A program made the position numbers and the translations under genes. From Planctomycetota bacterium (GTDB taxonomy: Bacteria; Planctomycetota; Phycisphaerae; UBA1845): a stretch of DNA of 39,479 bases. The stretch lies in assembly GCA_024276605.1 (NCBI GenBank), contig JAJRWX010000053.1:1-39479 (forward strand). The letters run 5' to 3'. Positions within the stretch are counted from its first letter, which is position 1. The number at the start of each line of letters is the position of its first letter. Positions 8,428 to 17,233 of this stretch are shown here, in pieces. The notes under the pieces were generated by a model. That model was not told the origin of the DNA, searched no databases, and worked only from the letters and a program-made list of their open reading frames with translations.

Positions 8428-8988
8428 TCAGATTATATACATACCAAAGCTGATACGCTTAACTTGCGGAATTGTTGGCAGTGCATTGCTAACGGCTTTG
8501 GTTAAATCATCTGACTTCGTCGTATACCCGGCTTTGACCGTCGCAGCAGAAATCTCGCGCGGGCTCATCGGCCTATTAGCTTTCTTCATAGCGTTGACAA
8601 TGTAGTTTTTCAACGATCCTGATTTCGGACTACTACCTCGCGGTCGACCGACACGGCGATTTGTGGTGAAACCACCAAAGGCTTGAAGTGCCGTCGTAAT
8701 GCCTTCGAGTGCATGGTCAATTTGCTCACGCCGATTCTCTAGATTACGACGATAGTTTTCCAGTTGCTGAACGATATCGTCCGACCCCATGGCGCTAAAA
8801 CTCGTAGCTGACGATGGTGTGACTCTATTCTTAGAACCTTTCGGGCGACCCGGCCCGCGCCCTGAGGGTTTGGGGCTTTTACTACGCTGCCCCCCGATGG
8901 CATGGATGGCTTTCATATGCCGGGCTAAGTGTGCCGGCATGGAGAATTTGCGATTACATTTCGTACATCTAAGTTTTGTTCGAGCCAT
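8428..8988 (-). CDS. C2H2 zinc-finger / AT-hook / winged-helix DNA-binding protein
   Basis: A 186-residue protein starting MARTKLRC. Start 8988 has GAGAG about 10 nt upstream; ATG 8997 is an alternative. Residues 8-29 are a single C2H2 finger (Cys8, Cys11, His24, His29). Two AT-hook cores follow, GRPKG at 47-51 and GRPRG at 114-118, each in a basic, Pro/Ser-rich context. Residues about 70-103 are a charged helix that may form a coiled coil. Residues about 126-183 (NYIVNAMKKANRPMSPREIS, then ATVKAGYTTKSDDLTKAVSN) look like a HARE-HTH-type winged helix. Each part is a DNA- or chromatin-binding type better known from eukaryotes. A nucleoid-associated or regulatory role is likely. No neighbour points to a specific target. 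Confidence 0.85.
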   Translation of the reverse strand: MARTKLRCTKCNRKFSMPAHLARHMKAIHAIGGQRSKSPKPSGRGPGRPKGSKNRVTPSSATSFSAMGSDDIVQQLENYRRNLENRREQIDHALEGITTALQAFGGFTTNRRVGRPRGSSPKSGSLKNYIVNAMKKANRPMSPREISAATVKAGYTTKSDDLTKAVSNALPTIPQVKRISFGMYII

Positions 8989-9514
8989 TTTAATCATTCT
9001 CTCATAAATTAACGGTGCATTCTTTTTCCTCAGCGGAAATCGACATCCGTACATTTGTTAGTAACTCAGTCAATCCGACCATAGTTAGTGCTACCGCCCT
9101 ACTACGTTTGGTCGTTTTATTCAGGTAAGTAAACCAGGGGCATGGTAACACCAAGTCCAACTGGGGCGCGCGATGGACGCGAAACAGGTCGAGGATCGTA
9201 ACGCCGAGACAGAAGGTTTGCAATGTCAGAGAAAATGAATGTATGAGGTAAATGTTTAAGTAGGTGAAACGTGGGAGGATGTTGGCTGGACAGTCTATAG
9301 AGAATAGGCTCAATGCTTGAACCACTACTGAAATTTAAGCCCGATAAAGTATTCTACGCAGGGGAATTTACTGGATTACCTGATTCGTTTTGGTCTTACT
9401 CAATATCATCTCATGTAGAACTACATCATATCATAGATATCATTGAATGCATGTATTTGTGAAACAATGCACACTATGGACTCGGTCAAGCTCTTTTCCG
9501 CCATACTACTCGGC

Positions 9515-9545
9515 TCGATCACACTTATCAGGGTAGTGTGATCGA
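9515..9545. promoter_or_regulatory. Perfect 11-bp palindrome, possible operator
   Basis: TCGATCACACT at 9515-9525 is exactly complementary to AGTGTGATCGA at 9535-9545 across a 9-nt loop. No T-run follows, so it is not a clear terminator. It lies between divergent genes 8988 (minus) and 10005 (plus), so an operator is possible. Confidence 0.35.
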
Positions 9546-9616
9546 AAGATTTATCGTCGTTTTTTGAATTAGATCACTAGTACTCCATCACGACTGATGT
9601 GACGGATTGGTCTTAA

Positions 9617-9693
9617 CCGAGCCGCGACCGTCAGGCGGTTTCCGTGCTCGCGGGCGCTGGCTAAAGGTCCACTCCCTCACGATCGTGGCTCGG
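9617..9693. repeat. Dispersed palindrome, family C
   Basis: The left arm CCGAGCCGCGACCGTCAGG pairs with the right arm 9675-9693 with three mismatches. The core CCGCGACCGT(C/G)AGG recurs at 30740-30807. I recall this sequence as an abundant intergenic palindrome in many planctomycete genomes. Confidence 0.65.
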
Positions 9694-9801
9694 ATTTGAG
9701 CGTAAAATCGCTACATACGTGAAACGACCGGGTTTCCGCCCGGTCCATAGTGACCGCTCAGGCGGCATTTTCAAAGCCCCTGGCGCGGACGCAGGCAGGG
9801 G

Positions 9802-9829
9802 TTGACAACCCAAACCAATAACCTAACAT
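9802..9829 (+). promoter_or_regulatory. Putative sigma70-type promoter upstream of the sugar kinase
   Basis: TTGACA at 9802-9807 is followed by a 16-nt spacer and TAACAT at 9824-9829. A second -10-like TATACT is at 9841-9846. The distance to the kinase start is about 175 bp. Confidence 0.35.
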
Positions 9830-10004
9830 TTATCTAACATTATACTTGCCAGCTGGACGAAGGTATAGTAGCATCAGCGGGTAGATTGTTTTTTGGAACG
9901 GGTCGTGATTGTTTTTGTCACGGCTTAGGATTTCGATTTTTCGCTGCGTATGTAATATTTTAAGACGCGAGAAAATTCGAAAGCGATACATTAAGGATTC
10001 TAAC

Positions 10005-10913
10005 GTGCAATTATTAGTAACCGGCAGCATTGGCATTGATACGGTGATTTCCCCCTATGGACAGGCAGATGGCGTACTCGGCGGCTCAGCTGTGTACTTT
10101 GCCTTTGCCGCGTGCCAATACGTCCCGGTCCGACTCGTGGGCGTGGTGGGTGATGATTTTCCAACTGATTTCCGACAGACCCTAGCGGCTAAAAACATCG
10201 ACTTAGACGGTCTTGAAGAGCGAGCGGGTAGTAAGACCTTCCGCTGGACCGGCCAATATCAAGACGATGTCAACAAAAGGGATACACTCTCTGTTGATCT
10301 TAACGTCTTAGCTGAGCGTGGCCCGGCTGTGCCAGAGTCTTTCGCGGATAGCGACATTGTTTTTCTAGCTAACTCCCATCCCGCGTTGCAACGAGAACTG
10401 TTATCCAAGGTAACCAAGCCCAAGCTCGTCGTTTGCGATACGATGGACTTGTGGATCAATACCGAAAAAGATTCCTTGCTCGAAACCCTGCGCATGGTAC
10501 ACGGGTTAATTATCAACGACGCCGAAGCGCAGATGCTTACCGGCAAGTTGAATGTCATCGAAGCGGGTGAATCACTGCTATCGCTGGGGCCTAATTTTAT
10601 CATTGTCAAAAAAGGTGAACACGGCGCTTTGCTCATCACAAGCGAAGGGCCGGTGGCTATCCCGGCCTTTCCATCTAAAGATGTGCGAGACCCCACCGGC
10701 GCAGGCGATAGTTTCGCCGGGGGCCTGTTGGGATATTTGGCTGAGCGAGGCCGATTCGATCGTGACGCGCTAAGTCGCGCTATGGTTCACGGTACAATTG
10801 CTGCGTCGTTTACCATTGAGGATTTTTCCTTACGGCGCGTAGAAAAATTAACGCGTGACGAGATCAATCAGCGTGTTGATGGATTTATCAACATGCTACA
10901 GTTTAACGATTAA
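10005..10913 (+). CDS. PfkB-family sugar/nucleoside kinase
   Basis: A 302-residue protein. The GTG at 10005 is chosen because AAGGA (9993-9997) lies 7 nt upstream and it gives the normal family start QLLVTGSIGIDTV; the longer frame from 9909 is unlikely. PfkB signature 1 is GVLGGSAVYFAFAA near residue 24. Signature 2 is DPTGAGDSF at 229-237, with catalytic base Asp235. The adenosine-contact region is NDAEAQML. The enzyme phosphorylates a sugar or nucleoside hydroxyl with ATP in the cytoplasm; the substrate cannot be read from the sequence. It heads a plus-strand run with thpR (54 bp later) and recA. Confidence 0.92.
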   Translation: MQLLVTGSIGIDTVISPYGQADGVLGGSAVYFAFAACQYVPVRLVGVVGDDFPTDFRQTLAAKNIDLDGLEERAGSKTFRWTGQYQDDVNKRDTLSVDLNVLAERGPAVPESFADSDIVFLANSHPALQRELLSKVTKPKLVVCDTMDLWINTEKDSLLETLRMVHGLIINDAEAQMLTGKLNVIEAGESLLSLGPNFIIVKKGEHGALLITSEGPVAIPAFPSKDVRDPTGAGDSFAGGLLGYLAERGRFDRDALSRAMVHGTIAASFTIEDFSLRRVEKLTRDEINQRVDGFINMLQFND

Positions 10914-10967
10914 CAAGGCCGGTCCAGGCCATGTGCAGTAGCTTTGGCCGGTGATACGTAGTTGACT

Positions 10968-11540
10968 GTGAATGTGCGGCTTTTCATAGCTATCGAGTTG
11001 AACGAAGCGGTTCGCTTAGCCCTGACCCGCTTTCAAGATAAGCTGAAGCGCCGTTGTGAAGGTATTCGCTGGGTGCGCAGTGACCAGTTACACCTAACGA
11101 TCAAATTTCTGGGTGACGTACCTGATAAGGAAATCGACCAAGTGACCCAAGCCATGACTATCGCCGCTCATCGTGCTCAGCCGTTTTGCATGACGATCGA
11201 GTCCAGTGGCTGCTATCCGCGAAGCGGTGCCCCGCGTGTTGTTTGGGCAGGTGTCACCGAAACGACACATGCGTTGGCCCGCTGCAAAGATGCGGTGGAA
11301 GCCGAGCTGGTGGAAGTGGGTTTCCCCCAATCGCATGGCACCTTTTCGCCGCACATAACGCTTGGTCGAATTAAACGAGACGCGTGGGCAGACAGGGTGC
11401 GAAAGACGATTGAATCGGCTGACTATGCCCCATTGTCTCAACCGGTTAACAAACTGGTATTAACATCGTCGGTGCTTTCGCCGCAAGGCCCGACGTATCG
11501 AACAGTCGCTTCGGCAGCGCTGTCTAAATCGCAAGGTTAA
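10968..11540 (+). CDS. thpR: RNA 2',3'-cyclic phosphodiesterase (2H family)
   Basis: A 190-residue protein of the 2H phosphoesterase family. Both catalytic HxT motifs are present: HLT at 42-44 and HIT at 129-131, inside [11 protein letters not shown] and FSPHITLGR. ThpR hydrolyses 2',3'-cyclic phosphate ends of RNA to 2'-phosphates. The start is uncertain: TTG 10962, GTG 10968 and GTG 10974 are in frame, none with a strong ribosome site; 10974 would give the most typical start, RLFIAIEL. It sits directly before recA with a 20-bp gap, suggesting co-transcription. Confidence 0.93.
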   Translation: MNVRLFIAIELNEAVRLALTRFQDKLKRRCEGIRWVRSDQLHLTIKFLGDVPDKEIDQVTQAMTIAAHRAQPFCMTIESSGCYPRSGAPRVVWAGVTETTHALARCKDAVEAELVEVGFPQSHGTFSPHITLGRIKRDAWADRVRKTIESADYAPLSQPVNKLVLTSSVLSPQGPTYRTVASAALSKSQG

Positions 11541-11560
11541 CACATAACGAGGATGGTACT

Positions 11561-12673
11561 ATGAGAGTCATCATGAACGACAAACAGGAAGAGAAACGAC
11601 AGGAAGCGCTTGGTCGTGCGTTGCAACAAATCGAAAAGCAGTTCGGCAAAGGTGCTATTCTTCAAATGGATAAGATGGAGGCCGAGGTGGATGGCGTTTC
11701 CACGGGTACGCTCTCACTAGATCTCGCGCTAGGCGGCAAAGGCCTGCCGCGTGGCCGTATTATCGAAATGTACGGCCCGGAATCTTCCGGTAAAACAACG
11801 CTTGCGTTACACGTCGCCGCCGCAGCCCAAAAAGAGGGTGGCGTGTCGGCTATCGTTGACGCTGAGCATGCGCTCAATCCGGCGTGGGCGAAAAAGTGTG
11901 GCATTAACATCGAAAAATTGTTGGTCAGTCAGCCCGAGTCCGGCGAGGAAGCCCTTGAGATTACCGAGATGCTCGTACGCAGCGGTTCCGTCGATGTCAT
12001 CATCGTCGACTCCGTAGCCGCCCTTATCCCGCGCGCGGAAATTGAAGGAAATATGGGCGACGCCCACGTTGCGCTACAAGCCAGGTTGATGAGCCAAGCG
12101 CTACGAAAACTTACCTCAGCCATCGGCAAATCCAAAACCATTGTCATTTTCATCAACCAGATTCGTATGAAGATCGGCGTCATGTTCGGCAATCCGGAAA
12201 CCACGCCCGGTGGTCGAGCGCTGAAATTCTACGCTTCCGTTCGTCTGGACATTCGACGCATCGCTGCCATCAAAGACGGAGATGTGGTATCCGGCAATCG
12301 CGTGCGCACTAAAGTGGTCAAAAATAAAGTAGCCGCACCGTTCCGCGAAGCCGAGTTCGACATCATGTTTGATAGCGGCATCAGCGCTGAAGGAGATTTG
12401 ATCGACTTAGCCGCAGCCGACGGCATTATCCACAAAAGCGGCTCATGGTTTGGCTATAAAGATATGCGACTGGGGCAGGGACGAGAAAACGCCAAGCAGT
12501 ACCTGCTCGACAATCCGGAACTCTTTCAAGAAATCTACGCAGCTGTCGTTGAAAAACGACGTCCACCGGTACCATCAGACGAAAAGCCAGCCCAAGCAAC
12601 ATCGGCAGCAAAAACAGCAGCGGTTAAGCCCTCAACCAAGAAGGCCCAACCACTAAAACGCAAACGCGCGTAG
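11561..12673 (+). CDS. recA: Recombinase RecA
   Basis: A 370-residue protein, slightly longer than the usual 340-355 because of a C-terminal Ala/Lys/Pro-rich tail. Walker A is GPESSGKT at residues 72-79. Walker B is [10 protein letters not shown], and the DNA-binding loop regions ([20 protein letters not shown], then [19 protein letters not shown]) are intact. It forms filaments on single-stranded DNA, drives strand exchange and triggers LexA cleavage. The ATG at 11561 has GAGGA (11549-11553) 7 nt upstream. There is no intein. No LexA box is evident immediately upstream, and the 20-bp gap to thpR suggests it is read from a promoter further up. Confidence 0.98.
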   Translation: MRVIMNDKQEEKRQEALGRALQQIEKQFGKGAILQMDKMEAEVDGVSTGTLSLDLALGGKGLPRGRIIEMYGPESSGKTTLALHVAAAAQKEGGVSAIVDAEHALNPAWAKKCGINIEKLLVSQPESGEEALEITEMLVRSGSVDVIIVDSVAALIPRAEIEGNMGDAHVALQARLMSQALRKLTSAIGKSKTIVIFINQIRMKIGVMFGNPETTPGGRALKFYASVRLDIRRIAAIKDGDVVSGNRVRTKVVKNKVAAPFREAEFDIMFDSGISAEGDLIDLAAADGIIHKSGSWFGYKDMRLGQGRENAKQYLLDNPELFQEIYAAVVEKRRPPVPSDEKPAQATSAAKTAAVKPSTKKAQPLKRKRA

Positions 12674-12772
12674 CGGCTGTTTGAACAAAGAACGATCGTA
12701 TGCACGTCATCGACTGGTTATTGCAGGATAATGCACCGGGTGTGCAGTACCAATGTTCGGACACACATGACC

Positions 12773-12860
12773 TGATGGGTGGCATGGGCAAGCAGTAGCT
12801 TGCCCGTATTGTTCCGGAAGTCGCCACGGGCAAAAAAAGCATTGCCCATGCCACCCATCA
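12773..12860. repeat. Complete family-A palindromic repeat
   Basis: Perfect 19-bp outer arms (12773-12791 / 12842-12860, core GATGGGTGGCATGGGCAA) enclose a GGGCAAGC/GCTTGCCC hairpin and an A-rich spacer. The interior TTCCGGA...CACGGGCAAAAAAA matches 95-130 of the element at the start of the window. No gene is seen in the rest of 12674-13006. Confidence 0.8.
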
Positions 12861-13006
12861 TCCCATACCTGTCGGCGTGCCAGCACTCTGTAAAACTGAT
12901 CTAAACCACGCCGCATAGCCATCCGACCAATAAGTATAGAAGTTATCAGGAAAATGACGGACCAACTGCGCGAAGGCGGTCATAGCCGTAGTCACGGAAA
13001 ACGACT

Positions 13007-14230
13007 GTGAGACGAGGATCAAAATCAACGCAGCAAGACCTCCCGGCTACTATTACCGTCGTCGGCCCACCAACCTCCGCGATAGGGGGCATGGCCACTG
13101 TGATCCGTCAAATGGCTGATCTTGATTTTGGTCAGCCATATCACGTCCAACTATTCGAGACGACACACAGTATTGGATCGACTGAATCGTGGACCTCTCG
13201 TGTGCGTCGCCATCTAGGCCGTCTATTAGCTTTACGTCGCACGTTGCGAGCGAGTCAATCACCCATTGTCCACATTCACACTTGTAGCGGTTTTTCGTTT
13301 TTTCGATCCATGATGGATATGCTGATAGCCCAGCGTGCGGGTTCTCATGCGGTGTTACATATTCACGGCGCATCGTTTGATGAGTTCTATGCGCATCTAG
13401 GTTTTCTAAGACGGAGCCTGGTAAGATGGTCATTGGCGAAGGCGGATGCAGTGATTGCGTTATCTGCCGCCTGGCAGGATTGCCTATCTCGCATGTCGCC
13501 ATATGCGAAAATACACGTCATTGAAAACGCGGTCGAAATACCGGTTAAAAATTGTCCCACCCAACGCAAAGGCCCCTGTCGACTACTATTATTAGCCCGC
13601 ATGGACCATTGGAAGGGCATCGATGATCTGCTATGCGCCTGTGAACGTTTGCATAACGAAGACATTCCATTTGAACTTGTGCTAGCCGGTCCAGCAGGAA
13701 GTGCGGGCGACGCGCAAACATTACAGCAAAAGATTACCACAGTCGGATTATCTGGCGTGGTGCGCTATGTGGGTGAAGTTCGTGGTGATAAGAAGGCAGA
13801 ATTACTGAATTGGGCGGATGTTTATGTCGTGGCCAGCCACCATGAAGGCCTGCCCATTTCCCTGCTGGAAGCATTCGCCCACAAGTTAGCTGTGGTGGCG
13901 ACAACCGTCGGCGCGATTCCTGAGATCATCACGAATCGTGTTCACGGCCTACTTGTCCCGCCGCACGACCCCACACAACTCTATGCCGCATTACAGGACA
14001 TGATTACCCAACCGGAGCGACGTGAATTTATCGCAGAGCAAGGACATGGCATGGCCCGTAAGCGATTTAGCTTGAAGCGATTTGCAAACCAGTTGGTTAC
14101 GCTATATGACGGACTCTGCGGTTATCCGATTGTCATTCACGAATCGTCGTCCGCACAAACAACGATTTTTCCAGGTCTCAACAAACCTCCACATGCATCA
14201 ACCGACGCCCCTAACACAAGTTCTTATTAG
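13007..14230 (+). CDS. GT4-family glycosyltransferase
   Basis: A 407-residue protein with two Rossmann-like halves. The N-terminal half holds the glycine-rich start TITVVGPPTSAIGGMATVIR and HIHGASFDEFYAHLG. The C-terminal half has LLLLARMDHWKGIDDLL and the EX7E-type motif EGLPISLLEA (Glu280, Glu288), which binds the nucleotide-sugar donor. It should transfer a sugar in surface polysaccharide or glycolipid synthesis; donor and acceptor cannot be inferred. The GTG at 13007 has GGAAAA about 8 nt upstream. It stands alone in this window, about 330 bp after recA, with a repeat on each side. The last ~40 residues are Ser/Thr/Pro-rich and outside the fold. Confidence 0.9.
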   Translation: MRRGSKSTQQDLPATITVVGPPTSAIGGMATVIRQMADLDFGQPYHVQLFETTHSIGSTESWTSRVRRHLGRLLALRRTLRASQSPIVHIHTCSGFSFFRSMMDMLIAQRAGSHAVLHIHGASFDEFYAHLGFLRRSLVRWSLAKADAVIALSAAWQDCLSRMSPYAKIHVIENAVEIPVKNCPTQRKGPCRLLLLARMDHWKGIDDLLCACERLHNEDIPFELVLAGPAGSAGDAQTLQQKITTVGLSGVVRYVGEVRGDKKAELLNWADVYVVASHHEGLPISLLEAFAHKLAVVATTVGAIPEIITNRVHGLLVPPHDPTQLYAALQDMITQPERREFIAEQGHGMARKRFSLKRFANQLVTLYDGLCGYPIVIHESSSAQTTIFPGLNKPPHASTDAPNTSSY

Positions 14231-14250
14231 CGATAACATCTGGAAGTGGC

Positions 14251-14297
14251 GGGTGGCCGGGTGGCCCATGTCCTTTGGACGTGGGGGAAACGATGAT
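14251..14297 (+). repeat. Dispersed repeat, family B
   Basis: GGGTGGCCCATGTCC-TTT-GGACGTGGGGGAAACGATGAT is the clearest copy of this family. The GTCC/GGAC hairpin and the flanking GGGTGGCCCATG and TGGGGGA are shared with 201-242. It sits between two convergent genes. Confidence 0.65.
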
Positions 14298-14384
14298 ATA
14301 CGGAAAGTGTCGTGTATGTGACACTATCCTAAGTGCGCACAATAACAAGCCATCAAACCAATCGTTGCCTACAGCTTGTCCTCG

Positions 14385-14765
14385 TTAAGACGGTTCAACG
14401 TCAGCACCGCAGGAGGACTCCAGTGCTTCGCTGCCGCTGGCGGTGTTGATGTGGTCTGCCCGCGGCGCTACCTTGCGATAGCCCAGGTAGTGGATAAGTT
14501 CAAAAACTTCCGACCATGTGGGGAATGGGCGTTCGTTAATGCGCTTATATTCGTCGATGGTCATGATGAACTCGAGTAGTTCACCGGTTATTTCACCTTC
14601 TTCAGCGGCCTTGCGTACTTCACCGCGACGACGACCAGGCCCACGGCGACGATCCATCCCTGATCGCCGATCTACGGCAGCCCGGGTTTTTCGATTACCG
14701 GACCTACGGTCTGTTTCGGTTGATTCTCGTAAGTCCGCTGCGATTTCGGTTTGTGTTTGAGACAT
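14385..14765 (-). CDS. Small conserved planctomycete protein with Arg/Asp-rich repeats
   Basis: A 126-residue protein starting MSQTQTEIAADLRES. Start 14765 is used because the open frame further upstream (to 15035) lacks family-like sequence. It has an Arg-rich repeat, DRRSG.DRR.GPGRRRGE, around residues 30-60, then a conserved acidic/aromatic block: EGEITGELLEFIMTIDEYKR, RPFPTWSEVFEL and LGYRKVA. I recall this combination, in this order, from uncharacterised planctomycete proteins. The Arg-rich part could bind nucleic acid; the second part looks like a small helical domain. It is convergent with the glycosyltransferase and downstream of the nuo-end gene. Confidence 0.7.
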   Translation of the reverse strand: MSQTQTEIAADLRESTETDRRSGNRKTRAAVDRRSGMDRRRGPGRRRGEVRKAAEEGEITGELLEFIMTIDEYKRINERPFPTWSEVFELIHYLGYRKVAPRADHINTASGSEALESSCGADVEPS

Positions 14766-15115
14766 ACGTCTGCATCGGTTTACACACGGGACTACTTGAC
14801 CGTAGCTTTTAGCTATGATCGTTCGCCAAGTCGCCACACAATCCTTGAGACTTGCCATAGGGTGGATTTTCGGACGCTGACTCGGTGAATAAAAAAGTTT
14901 ACCCCCGTTTACATCCCAACGGACAGTGGCAATGGAATTGGCTGATGATGGAAGGCTGTATTGAACAGCTTCGCGGTTGACGGGATATCCCATCGACTCA
15001 ACAGCAAAATATCCGCCACGAAAACCAAAAGACATAATGCAAGCGAAAACACACCGTCCATCAGCCGTAAACGGTTAGTTGAGTTCTTAGTTCGCCGAAT
15101 CAAACTAATCCTCTT
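14766..15115. other. Intergenic, no feature seen
   Basis: A 350-bp gap between two minus-strand genes. Two short frames cross it but neither has recognisable motifs or a ribosome site. I see no strong hairpin or repeat. Confidence 0.5.
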
Positions 15116-15556
15116 CTAAGACGAGGCGTTGGAAGTTTTATTTGCCTGGGCTTGAAGTTCGGCGAGCATGAGTACGTGATGCAGAGCAATATCCGATACG
15201 ATGTTAGATGCGCTGGGCGTATCCGAAAGCCGTTGTCCCGCGGCTTCGTACAAGCGTACGAGTTTTTGTTGATAGTCAACGATACGCGGTAGTACTTGGG
15301 CAAGGTCAACAAAATGTAAATCGCCCGTCGTGGCATCGGGGTTACGCATACCGGGCGTCGCGCCTAATGAGGAGACGACGTCGGCCAGGCGAGCGGCATT
15401 GCTACGATGTTGCATCGCCAACTTTCTGACTAACGGCTCTTCCGCTTGAGAAAGACCGGAAACAAATGTTGTGGACTCGATTGCGCGAATAGCCAGGCCT
15501 TGTAGTTCGAGACCTATGAGTTCATTAAGTATGTCGGTTGCGAGATTGTCCGTCAT
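15116..15556 (-). CDS. All-helical, possibly ferritin-like protein at the end of the nuo cluster
   Basis: A 146-residue protein predicted to be almost entirely helical, in four segments with conserved-looking Glu and His residues (LGLELQGLAIRAIES-like first helix, KLAMQHRSNAARLADVV second, then RIVDYQQKLVRLYEAAG and DIALHHVLMLAELQAQ). The layout suggests a ferritin-like or DUF-type four-helix bundle, but I cannot confirm metal ligands. Its ATG overlaps the nuoN stop by 4 bp (15553-15556), so translation is probably coupled to nuoN. It has no signal peptide or membrane segment. A role linked to complex I is suggested only by position. Confidence 0.75.
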   Translation of the reverse strand: MTDNLATDILNELIGLELQGLAIRAIESTTFVSGLSQAEEPLVRKLAMQHRSNAARLADVVSSLGATPGMRNPDATTGDLHFVDLAQVLPRIVDYQQKLVRLYEAAGQRLSDTPSASNIVSDIALHHVLMLAELQAQANKTSNASS

Positions 15557-17181
15557 CGTTGCACGTTTTCAATCGGCTGTGTAGCGGAAGCGTCTACGAC
15601 GGCTGTCTCCTCTACGGTTGCGTGAAATATGTTGCGCGTGAATCGGTCGCTCGTTGTTTTCAGTGGTTGGGCGAATACAAACATCACCAGTAGGGCTACT
15701 GCACAAAAGTTGACTAACGCCATGCCGCCTAGCGGGAATGCGACCACTGGTTGGCCATCCTCGCGTAGTGCCATCTTAACGACAATGCGCATGTAATAAT
15801 ACAAGCTGATTAGGGTATTGAAAACCGCGACAATCACCAAGAACCAGCCAAGCGTACTGCCCAGTTGACCTAGTGCAATAAGTATCCACCATTTACCAAT
15901 GAACCCGGCGAACGGCGGTAGGCCCACCAATGACACAAGGCAAATGATCATAGGGATAGCCAACATGGGCGCACGTCGTAACAACCCGGTAAATGATGAA
16001 AGATTGTCGTTGCCCGTGTCCCACACAATCATGGCTACTACGCCGAAGGCACCGAGGTTCATGAACATGTAAATGGCAATGTAAGTCAGCAATGCGCTGA
16101 TACCGCCTTGGCTGTCAGCACTATGTGGATGTACGAAAATCGCGACAGCCATCAACATATACCCGGCGTGCGCGATCGAAGAATACGCCAGGAGTCGCTT
16201 GGCGCTAGTTTGAACATAGGCGGCGAAATTGCCCACCGTACAGGTGATCGCAGCCATGATGCCAATACCCCATGCCAGCGGCGATAATATACCGATCGCC
16301 TCAGGCGCAGCAATTCCGGCGCAGAAAACCATAACCAAGCGTGCCAACAGAATGAGAGCTGCGGCTTTGCTGGCTACACTAAGCCAAGTCGTAACTTCGA
16401 CTTTCGCACCCTCAAAAGCATCCGGACACCAGAAGTGGAAAGGAACAGCGGATACCTTAAAACCGATACCAGCCAATACGCACATGAGCGCCACCAGCGT
16501 GATCACGAGATCATGGCCTGAGGCGAGCGACTGAATACAGTAGTGAGCTACACCGGCTACGCTTAAGCTGCCGCTGAGTCCGTAGAGCAAGCTAATGCCG
16601 TAGAGCATGATAGCAGCGCTGATAGCCCCGAAGATCAGATACTTCAAGGAAGCTTCCGCACCGCGTCGATCTCGTTTGTCAAAGCCCACCATCGCGTAAC
16701 TGGGTAGCGAGGCGGTTTCGATGGCCAGGGCGATCATCAGCAGATTACTGGTACTGACCATCAGGGCCATGCCCACGGCACTTCCGATGAGCAAAATGAA
16801 AAACTCCGGTGCGTTTTCTTCGCTATCACTGGAGCCCATCCACCACAACCAAGTGACCCCGCCCATAAACACCAATAAAATAAGTTGGAACGCGATCGAA
16901 AGATTGTCCACCAGCAGCAAACCCTCCCCCGGTTGGGTCGATAGTCCACTGGCTCCGCCGCTAGCTACTTCCCCAGCCACGCGCAGGGCTAAAATAAAGC
17001 TTGCTATGATGCCCAACACGGCGACTGTGCCAATAGTCTTTGCCGACCTTCCGACAATAATCGGGCAAGCAACCACGGCTAACATGGTACAGATCAGCGT
17101 TAACATGGGCGAAAAGAGGAATAAATGTCGCGTCACATCAACTCCGGCCCAGGCATCAGATTGTGCAAGCATGATGGTCAC
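15553..17181 (-). CDS. nuoN: NADH-quinone oxidoreductase subunit N
   Basis: A 542-residue, roughly 14-helix protein of the antiporter-like (Proton_antipo_M) family. Family marks include a Glu in helix 5 (LLMIALAIETASLPSYAM) and FKVSAVPFHFWCPDAFEGA near 241-259. It is one of three antiporter-like proton-pumping subunits in the membrane arm. The GTG at 17181 has AGGA 10 nt upstream; ATG 17172 is possible. It follows nuoM by 52 bp and overlaps the next gene by 4 bp. Confidence 0.96.
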   Translation of the reverse strand: MTIMLAQSDAWAGVDVTRHLFLFSPMLTLICTMLAVVACPIIVGRSAKTIGTVAVLGIIASFILALRVAGEVASGGASGLSTQPGEGLLLVDNLSIAFQLILLVFMGGVTWLWWMGSSDSEENAPEFFILLIGSAVGMALMVSTSNLLMIALAIETASLPSYAMVGFDKRDRRGAEASLKYLIFGAISAAIMLYGISLLYGLSGSLSVAGVAHYCIQSLASGHDLVITLVALMCVLAGIGFKVSAVPFHFWCPDAFEGAKVEVTTWLSVASKAAALILLARLVMVFCAGIAAPEAIGILSPLAWGIGIMAAITCTVGNFAAYVQTSAKRLLAYSSIAHAGYMLMAVAIFVHPHSADSQGGISALLTYIAIYMFMNLGAFGVVAMIVWDTGNDNLSSFTGLLRRAPMLAIPMIICLVSLVGLPPFAGFIGKWWILIALGQLGSTLGWFLVIVAVFNTLISLYYYMRIVVKMALREDGQPVVAFPLGGMALVNFCAVALLVMFVFAQPLKTTSDRFTRNIFHATVEETAVVDASATQPIENVQR

Positions 17182-17233
17182 GCCATTGGCATCCTACGAG
17201 AAATAATTATGAACCTTAACATGGTCTATATCG

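Larger units (their letters stand above)
8989..10004. other. 1-kb intergenic region with several palindromes
   Basis: No gene is supported. The region holds a perfect 11-bp inverted repeat (9515-9525 / 9535-9545, core CGATCACACT), a long imperfect stem (9617-9635 / 9675-9693) and a GACCGGG/CCCGGTC hairpin (9726-9732 / 9739-9745). A promoter-like sequence follows at 9802-9829. The minus-strand frame at 9002-9325 has no recognisable motif. Confidence 0.65.

Noticed and set aside
9002-9325. 107-codon minus-strand frame upstream of the zinc-finger gene
   Set aside because: No ribosome site, no motif, and a composition like the surrounding intergenic DNA.
11561-12673. Intein in RecA
   Set aside because: The RecA sequence is continuous with all core motifs and of normal length.
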